Below, piece after piece: positions 43,418 to 52,126 of a stretch of 64,000 nt of DNA (position 1 is the first letter of the stretch; every line of letters starts with the position of its first letter). A program made the translations under genes and the position numbers. This DNA comes from Bacteroidota bacterium. Its GTDB lineage: Bacteria; Bacteroidota; Bacteroidia; Flavobacteriales_D; Crocinitomicaceae. The notes under the pieces were generated by a model that searched no databases, was not told the DNA's origin, and was given only the letters and a program-made list of their open reading frames with translations. The stretch is taken from NCBI GenBank assembly GCA_016192075.1, contig JACPUU010000001.1, positions 519,426 to 583,425 on the forward strand, given 5' to 3'.

Positions 43418-44085
43418 TGAAGCTGCATTCACTTTTTTGGGCCGGTCTTTTGGTGGCAGGTTGTTCGGCAGAGTCTGAACTGAATTCTGAATTTGCTCAG
43501 CATTTTCCGGAAGATGTTTCTGCAGAGCCGGGTGAGGTTTTTAAACCTTATAACAACATTCCCATTCTTTTTAAAGAAGAGATGGCGGGTGATCAGCCGT
43601 GCCTGGTTCAGCAAATTGAATACCAGCGTGAAGATGTTATTTTCAGAATGAAAAAAATTCCTACCGAACTGTATGTGCAAAAAGAATTGCAGCATGCTCC
43701 GCAGGATGTCATTGATTCAGCGGTTGCAGATTTGAAAGGAGAACAGGTTTTTTATTTTGAGCTGGAAGAGTCAGAACGCAAAGACCTGTTGAAAAAATAC
43801 CACGATGCTGATTACGAGCAGGCCGTTTCATACCTCTCGTTTGATATTCTCAATGATTTTCAGATTCTCACTGAAAGTGGTGATACACTGGTACCCAATT
43901 TTACCCTCTACGAACGCAATTTTCACCTTGCTCCGTTTGAACGTGTTTTGATTGATTTTACCGGTTTGCAAGAAGGAGAATCGTTTGAACTGGTATACCG
44001 CGATAACCTTTTTGGAAAAGGGGAACTGCGGTTTAGTTTTCCCGATCAAAAATTTATTGACGCTAACATAAAAGACATCTTATGA
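43414..44085 (+). CDS. Lipoprotein of the RHS operon
   Basis: Starting at the ATGA overlap (43414), the 223-residue protein has a lipoprotein signal with lipobox LLVAGC and a beta-rich body (GDQPCLVQQIEYQREDVIFR, AVSYLSFDILNDFQIL, FTLYERNFHLAPFERVLIDF). It overlaps the following giant gene by four bases. Not recognised as a known family. Tight coupling indicates an outer-membrane partner that could anchor or chaperone the large protein. Confidence 0.7.
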   Translation: MMKLHSLFWAGLLVAGCSAESELNSEFAQHFPEDVSAEPGEVFKPYNNIPILFKEEMAGDQPCLVQQIEYQREDVIFRMKKIPTELYVQKELQHAPQDVIDSAVADLKGEQVFYFELEESERKDLLKKYHDADYEQAVSYLSFDILNDFQILTESGDTLVPNFTLYERNFHLAPFERVLIDFTGLQEGESFELVYRDNLFGKGELRFSFPDQKFIDANIKDIL

Positions 44086-47000
44086 TTTTAAAGATTCGCA
44101 ATAGCATTTACTGCAAGGCAACAAGCATTTTTCTGGCACTTATTATGCTGGTGACCACCTTTCAGCCGGTTACTTCGTATGCCCTGACCGGTGGTCCGGC
44201 GCAGCCTGAATTTAATTCATTCACCCCTATAGGCACATCTGATATGGTTGACCTGGCGTCAGGCGATTTCAGTTATAACATTCCGCTCATGGATGTGGGT
44301 GGTTTCCCCATCAACCTGGCTTACAGTTCAGGTGTCTCCATGGACCAGGAAGCTTCCTGGGTGGGCCTTGGATGGGATCTTAGCATTGGACAAATCAACC
44401 GCCAGATGCGTGGTTTTCCCGACGACTTTGACGGTGACCAGGTACAGTATGAAAACAATATAAAAGACAATACGACTATTGGGGCCAGTTTTACATTTAA
44501 CCCTGCTATTTTTGGTACTGATGGTAATTTGGGTAGTTTGGGAAGTGGTGATCCGGACAATTTTCAATACAGTGTCGGGGTTGGTGTTGAATACAATACC
44601 TATAACGGTATTAGCATCGCTCCTTCCTTCGGAATGACCTATAATATAGCGGAGAATTTATCAGTTGGAATGAATGTTAAATCAAATCCTGATGGACTGA
44701 GTATTTATCCAAGTGCATCACTACAGGCAAAAAAGAAATCAACCAAACATCGGGACGTAAATCTGGGTGCAAGTGTCGGTGTGAATTTTAACTCCAGGCA
44801 GGGTCTTTCTGCGCTTACGTTAAATGCATCGGCATCAAGTGTTTCAGAGTTTGCTGTAAGCAATAAAGAAGGCAACAAATTGGGAAACTGGGGGTCCTCA
44901 GCTTCAGTTGGGGGCACCGTGAGTTATGTAAATAACACCTATACACCCCAGGTTCAGGACGGGTTGAATAATTACAGCGGAACGTTCAACGCTGCTTTGG
45001 GGGCAGAATTTTTTGGTGGTGAGGGCCAGGGACAAATTGCTGCCTATTTCACAACACAAATGATGAGTGATGCATCCAAAGATGTGCTGGAAAAAACATA
45101 CGGATACGACAATACCCACAAAGCACATAAAAACGATGTACTTGATTTTAACCGGGAGAAAGATGGAAATTTTAGCGTGAATACAACACACCTGCCACTT
45201 ACCAATTATACGTATGATATTTACAGTGTTCAGGGGCAAGGTGTGTCCGGCATGTTCCGTCCGTTCAGATCACAGGTAGGGTATGTGTATGATAACAGAA
45301 CTACTGGTATGGGAGTAGGAGGGTCGTTTGGTATTGAACTGGGAGTTGGTAATGCCGTTCACAGCGGGTTTGATGTGGAAGTGACCACTTCCTTCAATGA
45401 GTCAGGCGACTGGGTAACCAACAACCAGGCACATGACAAGTTTAAATCAAACGGCGGAAATGATTACAGTTACGAAGAGGTATATTATAAAAACGTTGGT
45501 GATCTTTCAGTTGATGAGGAAATAGGCATTTATGAAAGTGATGCGTCACTGGCCGGCAAACGGCCAATTCGTCTGAAACTTGGCGGAACGGACTATAACC
45601 GGACCATCGAAAATAAATACCAGGTAAAAAATGCCACCACACCGGGAATTTTTACCGATGTTACCATACCGGCAGCCGGTTACAAAAGACATCAGCGTGT
45701 TAAACGCAATCAGGCCGTTCAAAAACTGACCGTGGCTGAGGTTCAGAATGCAGATACAGATGGAATTAAAATACCAGGTTTCACGGCAACAGAAATTCAC
45801 ACCAGTGCGCAGGATCATCACACGGCCGGGTATATTGTCACCCGCAATGATGGTGCCCGTTATGTTTATGGCAAGGCGCTCTACAATACAACCAAGCGTG
45901 AAGTTACATTTGCAGCCGCAGGCCTCACCAGTACCTGTTCCACAGGTTTGGTTACCTATACCGCAGGTGTTGATAATTCCATCAACAATGATCGCGGAGA
46001 CCATTACTTTAACCGGGTTACAACACCGGCTTATGCACACACGTATTTACTCACATGCCTGTTGTCTTCTGATTATTCAGACATTTCGAACAATGGGCCA
46101 ACACCTGATGATTTGGGATCATACACCAAATTTGCATACCGCAATCCGCTTGGATCAACCAACTACCGGTGGCGTGTACCGCTGCAGGCAAATACAGCAA
46201 ATTACAATGAGGGATTACGGACTGATCCGGACGATGACAAAGGCTCTTATGTTTATGGTGAAAAAGAAATACAGTTCATTCAGAAAATTGAAACAAAAAC
46301 ACACGTTGCACTTTTCTACATTTCACCTCGTCATGATTCGCACGGTGTTGTTAATGAAAATGGCGGAAGACAGGATTCAAACGACATGTTTAAACTGGAT
46401 AAAATTTCACTCTTTTCAAAAGGGGAGTATGTAGAAGGTTCAGTAGGTACCTACGGAAATATTTCAACCACTTCCATTCCAATTAAAGAAGTGCATTTTG
46501 AATACGATTATTCCCTGTGTCCGAACGTTCCAAACAACGATAATGCTGCTGACGTAATTGGTGGTGTTGATGTCAATGCCGCAAAAGGAAAACTGACGTT
46601 GAAAAAAGTGTACTTTACCTACCGTGAATCTAAAATGGGTAAATATTCACCGTATGAATTTACCTATGGAGATACCGATCACAACGGAACCGTTGACAAC
46701 AACCCGGGTTACGATCTGAAATCATACGACATTTGGGGTAATTATAAACCAAGCAACGGAACCTGTGGCGTAACCGCTGCTCCCACCGCTGCTGAGTTTC
46801 CGTATGTTGATCAGGTTAATACGACCACGACCAACCTCAACGCACAGGCCTGGAGCATGACCGATATTGGTTTGCCGTCCGGCGGAAATATCAAGGTTGA
46901 TTATGAGTCAGATGATTATCATTCGGTCCAGGACATGGGACTTATGCGTATGTTTAAAGTGGCAGGCTGTGGACCCGATGCTGTTCCGGCCGTAGGGAGC

Positions 47001-49775
47001 GATTATGAACCCAATCCGGCAAATACAGATGCTACGCTCTACAAAACAGGTGTCGGTCATTTTCAGTCACAGTATTTGTATATCCAAAAACCAGCGTGGT
47101 ATGGTTCTGCTGATCCCGCTTCAACACAACTTGAAGCTGAATTGCTGACTCACATCCGTAATTATCAGGATCAGCTGATTCAGTTCCGCTTCTTTATGAA
47201 CATGAGTGAAGCAGGAGGTAGCACAAGTGGCAGCGGCTGGATGAATGAGGATTTTGATTACGTGACCGGCTATTTTGAATTGGGTACCGGATTTCCTACT
47301 CCATTTACAGTCGGAACCACAGATTATGTCAGTATTCCAATGAAGATGGTTGATATGGAAGGTGGTGTCGGGGGGACGCAGAATGTAAACCCGATTTCAA
47401 AAACAGGCTGGCATTTTGCACGCAAATACCTGAGTCGTTATGCGTATGGTTTATCAGGCGTGGATGAAGGTGAATCGGCTGAAGGAATTATCTATCAGTT
47501 AACCAGCGCATCAATTTTGAATAATTTGCTTGAAACATTTCAGGGGCCAAACGGTGCACTGAAAAATAAAAAAGTAGCCCGCAGGTTTATCAAAGATAAA
47601 TCCTGGATTCGCCTGATGGATGCATCAGGGCACAAAAAAGGTGGCGGTGTACGCGTGAAACAGTTGGCAATGACTGATGAGTGGGCAACCATGAATGCCG
47701 ACGATGGCGCGGTTGTTCCAAATGATCCGCGTGATCAGATGTATGGTCAGGTGTATAGTTATAACCTGGTGAATGGAAAATCAAGCGGTGTGGCAACGTA
47801 TGAGCCGGTTGGATGTAAAGAAAACCCATACGTGCGGCCTGTCTATTCCAATGCCAATCGTTTGCTGGCACCGGATGAAGAAAATTACATAGAGCAGCCA
47901 TTTGGTGAATCGTTCTTCCCGGCTCCCACAGTTACGTATGGCCGGGTGAGTGTAAAAAACCTGGAACGTGTAAAAGTATCCGAGAACCTGGCTGTAAAAA
48001 AACATGCGACCGGAGAAGTGATTACTGAATTTTATACGAGTCGTGATTATCCAACCATGACCGATCAAACCTGGATACAGGTTGAAGAAGATGATAATCA
48101 GCTTTTGCAAAGTCTGCTCAATATAAATGTTAAAAAACACATTACGCTTTCGCAGGGATATGTTATTCACCTGAATGACATGAACGGCAAAATGAAAAGC
48201 CAGCGTGTATATGCTGAGGGAGCAGCCGGTCTGAGTGATTATATCTCGGGTGTGGATTACGTTTATGACGGATTTTCATCAACCGGCCCGGGTGCACCAG
48301 ACCCATTTACGCTGGTGACCAACAACACCGGTAAACTCAACAACAATGTAAAAGCATTGTATCCGAATGGATTGCTCGACGACCGCGTAATGGGTGTTGA
48401 ATATGACGTGATCAACGATTTCAGGGAAATGTCTTCTTCTACAGAAGTGGTTGGAATAAATACCAATGTGGCCACGTTCTTTATTGGTATTATACCGGGT
48501 ATTGTGCCGGTGCCTTTACCGGATTATGCACACCATGAAGATAAAGTAGACATGGTGTCTACCACCAAAGTCATTAACTCGTTTGGTATACTCCGTGAAA
48601 CCATTGCGCACGACGCAGGAGCGTCGGTTTCAACCCGAAACCTGGTATGGGATGCTTACACTGGTGAAGTACTATTGACCGAAACGGTTAATGAATACGG
48701 TGATAAATACTATTCACTGAATTATCCGGCGCACTGGAATTATTCCGGCATGGGTATGGCCAGTCTCAATTCAAACCTTGAACTGCCATTTATACCACAC
48801 GGGTCTGTTGTGAACGGTTACAAACTACCAGGCGGTATTTTGTCTCCGCAAACATACCTGCACAATGGAGATGAGGTATTGGTCACCACCACTTCAGGTA
48901 TTCAGCGGGCGTGGGTGAATGATTTATCCTATTCATCATTCCGGCTATTGAATTCAAGCGGTGCCCAGGTTGCGCTTACCGGCACCAATACACTCAAAGT
49001 GCTGCGTTCCGGGCGGCGAAACATTCAGTCTACATCCATGGCCAGCATGGTGTCAATGACAAACCCAACATCAAACATGGTATCAACCGGTGACATTGAT
49101 GGAGATGGTGTGGCTGAAGTGAAAATACCAACTACCTTTTACGAAGGCAGCACCTTTAAAGTAGTGAATGCCGGTGCGGTTGAATTTGCAGACGCATGGA
49201 GCCTGCAGTGTGAATGTGGAATTGACAATACACAGAATAATTACAACCCGTATTTGTATAATACCAAAGGCGTGTGGCGTGCCAAACGATCACATTTGTA
49301 CCTGACCGGCAGAACCACTTCCGGTGCAACCGATCCAAGCCCGAGAAAAGATGGTTACTATGCAACCTTCTCTCCGTTTTATCAGATCAATACAGCTGGT
49401 AAATGGACCATTGTGCCAACCGACTGGACCTTTACATCGCAGGTGACACAATTCAATAACAGCGGATTTGAACTCGAAAATGAAGATGCATTGCACCGTT
49501 ATTCTGCAGCACAGTATGGTTACAATTTTACATTCCCATTAGCTGTTGGGGCAAACGGCCGTTATTCAGATATTGGCTTTGACGGTTTTGAAGATTACCT
49601 CTTTACTGCCTGCAACGTCAATGAACATTTTGGATTCAGGGCCATTGAAAATTCATCAGCAGAAGTAAACAAGAGCAATACCAAATCACATACCGGAACC
49701 TGGAGCCTGGCGGTGAACGGAACCAAAACAGCAACGCGCGTGTATCATTTGACTTGCGTTACGGCAGCACCCTAG
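44082..49775 (+). CDS. Giant RHS-partner protein (TcB/SpvB-like first half of the YD system)
   Basis: A 1,897-residue secreted protein: signal segment (ATSIFLALIMLVTTFQPVTSYA), then the hallmark start of the Bacteroidota RHS-partner family (PEFNSFTPIGTSDMVDLASG; FSYNIPLMDVGGFPINLAY; SMDQEASWVGLGWDLSIGQI; RQMRGFPDDFDGD). The body is long and beta-rich, with a SGDIDGDGVAEVKIPTTFY segment near residue 1670. By analogy with TcB it may form part of the hollow shell that encloses the toxin tip of its RHS partner. Homologs usually end in a carbohydrate-binding-like and YDD-type tail; here the chain stops after HTGTWSLAVNGTKTAT, and the missing tail occurs in the next gene. Confidence 0.8.
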   Translation: MILKIRNSIYCKATSIFLALIMLVTTFQPVTSYALTGGPAQPEFNSFTPIGTSDMVDLASGDFSYNIPLMDVGGFPINLAYSSGVSMDQEASWVGLGWDLSIGQINRQMRGFPDDFDGDQVQYENNIKDNTTIGASFTFNPAIFGTDGNLGSLGSGDPDNFQYSVGVGVEYNTYNGISIAPSFGMTYNIAENLSVGMNVKSNPDGLSIYPSASLQAKKKSTKHRDVNLGASVGVNFNSRQGLSALTLNASASSVSEFAVSNKEGNKLGNWGSSASVGGTVSYVNNTYTPQVQDGLNNYSGTFNAALGAEFFGGEGQGQIAAYFTTQMMSDASKDVLEKTYGYDNTHKAHKNDVLDFNREKDGNFSVNTTHLPLTNYTYDIYSVQGQGVSGMFRPFRSQVGYVYDNRTTGMGVGGSFGIELGVGNAVHSGFDVEVTTSFNESGDWVTNNQAHDKFKSNGGNDYSYEEVYYKNVGDLSVDEEIGIYESDASLAGKRPIRLKLGGTDYNRTIENKYQVKNATTPGIFTDVTIPAAGYKRHQRVKRNQAVQKLTVAEVQNADTDGIKIPGFTATEIHTSAQDHHTAGYIVTRNDGARYVYGKALYNTTKREVTFAAAGLTSTCSTGLVTYTAGVDNSINNDRGDHYFNRVTTPAYAHTYLLTCLLSSDYSDISNNGPTPDDLGSYTKFAYRNPLGSTNYRWRVPLQANTANYNEGLRTDPDDDKGSYVYGEKEIQFIQKIETKTHVALFYISPRHDSHGVVNENGGRQDSNDMFKLDKISLFSKGEYVEGSVGTYGNISTTSIPIKEVHFEYDYSLCPNVPNNDNAADVIGGVDVNAAKGKLTLKKVYFTYRESKMGKYSPYEFTYGDTDHNGTVDNNPGYDLKSYDIWGNYKPSNGTCGVTAAPTAAEFPYVDQVNTTTTNLNAQAWSMTDIGLPSGGNIKVDYESDDYHSVQDMGLMRMFKVAGCGPDAVPAVGSDYEPNPANTDATLYKTGVGHFQSQYLYIQKPAWYGSADPASTQLEAELLTHIRNYQDQLIQFRFFMNMSEAGGSTSGSGWMNEDFDYVTGYFELGTGFPTPFTVGTTDYVSIPMKMVDMEGGVGGTQNVNPISKTGWHFARKYLSRYAYGLSGVDEGESAEGIIYQLTSASILNNLLETFQGPNGALKNKKVARRFIKDKSWIRLMDASGHKKGGGVRVKQLAMTDEWATMNADDGAVVPNDPRDQMYGQVYSYNLVNGKSSGVATYEPVGCKENPYVRPVYSNANRLLAPDEENYIEQPFGESFFPAPTVTYGRVSVKNLERVKVSENLAVKKHATGEVITEFYTSRDYPTMTDQTWIQVEEDDNQLLQSLLNINVKKHITLSQGYVIHLNDMNGKMKSQRVYAEGAAGLSDYISGVDYVYDGFSSTGPGAPDPFTLVTNNTGKLNNNVKALYPNGLLDDRVMGVEYDVINDFREMSSSTEVVGINTNVATFFIGIIPGIVPVPLPDYAHHEDKVDMVSTTKVINSFGILRETIAHDAGASVSTRNLVWDAYTGEVLLTETVNEYGDKYYSLNYPAHWNYSGMGMASLNSNLELPFIPHGSVVNGYKLPGGILSPQTYLHNGDEVLVTTTSGIQRAWVNDLSYSSFRLLNSSGAQVALTGTNTLKVLRSGRRNIQSTSMASMVSMTNPTSNMVSTGDIDGDGVAEVKIPTTFYEGSTFKVVNAGAVEFADAWSLQCECGIDNTQNNYNPYLYNTKGVWRAKRSHLYLTGRTTSGATDPSPRKDGYYATFSPFYQINTAGKWTIVPTDWTFTSQVTQFNNSGFELENEDALHRYSAAQYGYNFTFPLAVGANGRYSDIGFDGFEDYLFTACNVNEHFGFRAIENSSAEVNKSNTKSHTGTWSLAVNGTKTATRVYHLTCVTAAP

Positions 49776-49851
49776 AGACGCGTCCGGTTTGGCTGGTGAG
49801 TAAGAATATGAATTGAATTGAAAAAATTGTTGAACGATAATAATAAAAGCA

Positions 49852-51321
49852 ATGAAGCATTTTAGCTGGATAATAACCGTTTTGATCCCGATACTTGTCG
49901 GGATGGGATGTGCAGGCACTGCCCATGCACAATGTGATGCCACATTTGTTCCGTCGCATCAGTACCCGGTAACCGGAACGCCCGTTCACTTTCTGTATTG
50001 GGGAGATATTACCTATGACCCGTCCGTGAGCTATACGATCGATTATGGAAACGGTACTTCGTCCGGTCCCAACACAGGTGTACTTACAGAAAATAAATTT
50101 GGTACCGTGACCTATTCAACGGCAGGAATTTATACCGTGACAGTCACTGTTTATAAAACCTCTGTGTGTACCACGTCTTATTCGCAGAATGTAACTGTTG
50201 CTGCAGCAGGTTGTACACCTTCTGTAGCGAGTGTTTTTAATGATCCGCTGGTGACCAATGATGAATATTTGGTACAAGGTTGTGTGGATGAGGAAAAAAC
50301 ATTTACGATCACCTACGGCGGCAGTGGAACATTGAGTTATGTGGAGTGGAATATGGGGGATGGTTCAATTCTTTACACCGCTGCAAATACAGTCAGTTAT
50401 ACTTACGCCGATGCCGGAAAATATTTTGTAACGGCCAAAGTAGTGGAAACCACAGGATGCTATGATTATGCCAAAGTTCCGCTGACTTCTACTTCTTCAA
50501 ATTATGCTTTTTTCTATTGTGTGGTGGTTTACGATCCTGATTTTGAAATTACGGTTAGTCCGGCAAATCCTGTTGTAGGAAATACGATCAACTTTACCTA
50601 CACCGGAGATTTGTCTTTGTTTCCGCCCGGCTATACCAATTACTGGTATTACAGAGCCAACATTGACAACGGTGGTTTTTCTTCACCGGCAGCACTTAGC
50701 AATGGGCTTACATTGACAGGCAGTGGCTCTTCTTCATGGACAGCGGGTTCCCACACCTATGTAACGGATATCTATGGCGGAGGCACCTGCAGGGGTTACG
50801 ATACGCTGACTTTTTTTGTAAGCGCGTCATCCTGCGACACCTGTAATTCATTCAAACCAAAATCTGGTGAAACATACTGGCTCAGTGCATGGGTGCAGGA
50901 AGATAATGGGGGAACACAATTGTCTACCTACGATGACGTTTCCATTTCATTGGATTTTGTTGGCACCAGTACAACCACGGTGACGCTTACACCAACCGGA
51001 GAAATTATTGACGGATGGCAGCGCATTGCCGGTGAATTTACCATTCCGGCAAATACTTATGACCTGGAAGTGAATCTCAACGCCGGCAACCTGACAACCT
51101 ATTTTGATGACATCCGCATTCACCCGTTTAACGGCAGCATGAAATCGTATGTGTATGATGGCACCACCTTCTGGCTGGTTGCCGAGCTTGATGACAACAA
51201 TTATGCAACCTTTTATGAATACGACGCCGAAGGCGGTTTGATACGAATTAAAAAAGAAACATCGGGTGGTATTGTCACCATCCAGGAAACCCGTTCAAGT
51301 ACCGTCAAAATAACTCCGTAA
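49852..51321 (+). CDS. PKD-domain protein carrying the detached tail of the RHS partner
   Basis: A 489-residue protein with its own signal peptide (ITVLIPILVGMGCAGTAHAQ), two or three PKD-like repeats (about 25-325; YTIDYGNGTSSGPN, YVEWNMGDGSILY, TYADAGKYFVTAKV), then from about residue 330 the sequence CDTCNSFKPKSGETYWLSAW, IIDGWQRIAGEFTIP, YFDDIRIHPFNGSMKSYVYD and FYEYDAEGGLIRIKKETSGG. The latter half is the characteristic C-terminus of the RHS-partner family, which in homologs as I recall them continues the preceding polypeptide. The gap of 76 bases and the separate signal peptide argue for a true gene split rather than a sequencing error. Confidence 0.75.
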   Translation: MKHFSWIITVLIPILVGMGCAGTAHAQCDATFVPSHQYPVTGTPVHFLYWGDITYDPSVSYTIDYGNGTSSGPNTGVLTENKFGTVTYSTAGIYTVTVTVYKTSVCTTSYSQNVTVAAAGCTPSVASVFNDPLVTNDEYLVQGCVDEEKTFTITYGGSGTLSYVEWNMGDGSILYTAANTVSYTYADAGKYFVTAKVVETTGCYDYAKVPLTSTSSNYAFFYCVVVYDPDFEITVSPANPVVGNTINFTYTGDLSLFPPGYTNYWYYRANIDNGGFSSPAALSNGLTLTGSGSSSWTAGSHTYVTDIYGGGTCRGYDTLTFFVSASSCDTCNSFKPKSGETYWLSAWVQEDNGGTQLSTYDDVSISLDFVGTSTTTVTLTPTGEIIDGWQRIAGEFTIPANTYDLEVNLNAGNLTTYFDDIRIHPFNGSMKSYVYDGTTFWLVAELDDNNYATFYEYDAEGGLIRIKKETSGGIVTIQETRSSTVKITP

Positions 51322-51344
51322 GGACATTGTAGAAATGAATAGTA

Positions 51345-51399
51345 GGAGAGAATCGCGATTCTCTCCAAAAAAAATATAAGAACGAATCACGTGATTCGT
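51345..51399. repeat. Two adjacent perfect palindromes in the RHS operon
   Basis: A 22-bp perfect palindrome (51345-51366; GGAGAGAATCG plus its mirror) and an 18-bp one (51382-51399; ACGAATCAC plus its mirror) lie 15 bases apart in the gap between the PKD-tail gene and the LolA-like gene. Both share GAATC...GATTC arms. They may be hairpins that shape the mRNA, or operator sites. Confidence 0.6.
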
Positions 51400-51401
51400 C
51401 C

Positions 51402-52121
51402 ATGAATAAGAAAAGGAATATGAAAAATGTGTGTTTGATTTTTTTAGTAATAAGCCGCACCCTGGTTTTCGGTTCAGAAGGCAAGGAGGTTTTGCATGCC
51501 ATACGCGCCAATTACGAAAATCTGAAATCATTTCAGTCAGATATGAGTTATGCCATTTACCGTGGTTTTGAGTCTGCCACACCGGTAGAAGAATACAGCG
51601 GATATTTTTGCAGCAGTGAAAAGGGATCATACCGCCGCATTCACCAGTCTGAGTTTTTTAATTTTTCTGCTGAAGGTATTTTTCTGCAGGTAGATCACCG
51701 TGATCAATCCATGTACCTGGCCAACGCAGTTAATGAAAACCTGTTTGAAGCTGATCTGGAAAAATCACTCAAAATCTGCAGCAACATTATTGTTTCACAT
51801 ACCGGCAATTCCCTGGTGGTATCACTGATTTTGGGTAAAATGCATGATTTGCCTTACAACCGCATAGACCTTGATGTTTCAGAAGATTTCTGGATTCAGC
51901 GCATCACGTTGTTTTATGCTGCCAAAGCCAACTTTTCAAAAAATTACAACCAGCCTGATATGGACCAGGTGAGAATGGAGATTGCCTATCTGAATTTCAA
52001 TAAATCATGGAAAGACAGTGAGGGAAAACTCGATGCGGCAAATTACCTGAGTTTCATAAATGAAAGCTATGAGCCGTCAAAGCTCTACAAAAATTATTCA
52101 ATCGTTGACCTGAGAAAGTAA
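51402..52121 (+). CDS. LolA-like periplasmic protein
   Basis: A 239-residue protein with a signal peptide (NVCLIFLVISRTLVFG) and a LolA/LppX-type body: helix ANYENLKSFQSDMSYAIYRG followed by an open barrel-like series of strands (GYFCSSEKGSYRRIHQSEFF, EGIFLQVDHRDQSMYLAN, FWIQRITLFYAAKANFSK). It starts after the palindromes; an ATG at 51420 is an alternative. LolA-like proteins bind lipid or hydrophobic segments in the periplasm. In this operon it may escort an exported RHS-system component with lipid or hydrophobic parts; inference. It ends five bases before the RHS gene. Confidence 0.65.
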   Translation: MNKKRNMKNVCLIFLVISRTLVFGSEGKEVLHAIRANYENLKSFQSDMSYAIYRGFESATPVEEYSGYFCSSEKGSYRRIHQSEFFNFSAEGIFLQVDHRDQSMYLANAVNENLFEADLEKSLKICSNIIVSHTGNSLVVSLILGKMHDLPYNRIDLDVSEDFWIQRITLFYAAKANFSKNYNQPDMDQVRMEIAYLNFNKSWKDSEGKLDAANYLSFINESYEPSKLYKNYSIVDLRK

Positions 52122-52126
52122 GTACT

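Noticed and set aside
45546..46434. Long antisense and out-of-frame open frames in the giant RHS-partner gene
   Set aside because: Chance frames within a long, repetitive, strongly coding region.
49760..49860. Possible sequencing frameshift joining the RHS partner and the PKD-tail protein
   Set aside because: The second gene has its own signal peptide and PKD repeats after a 76-base non-coding gap; a single indel cannot rejoin the chains.
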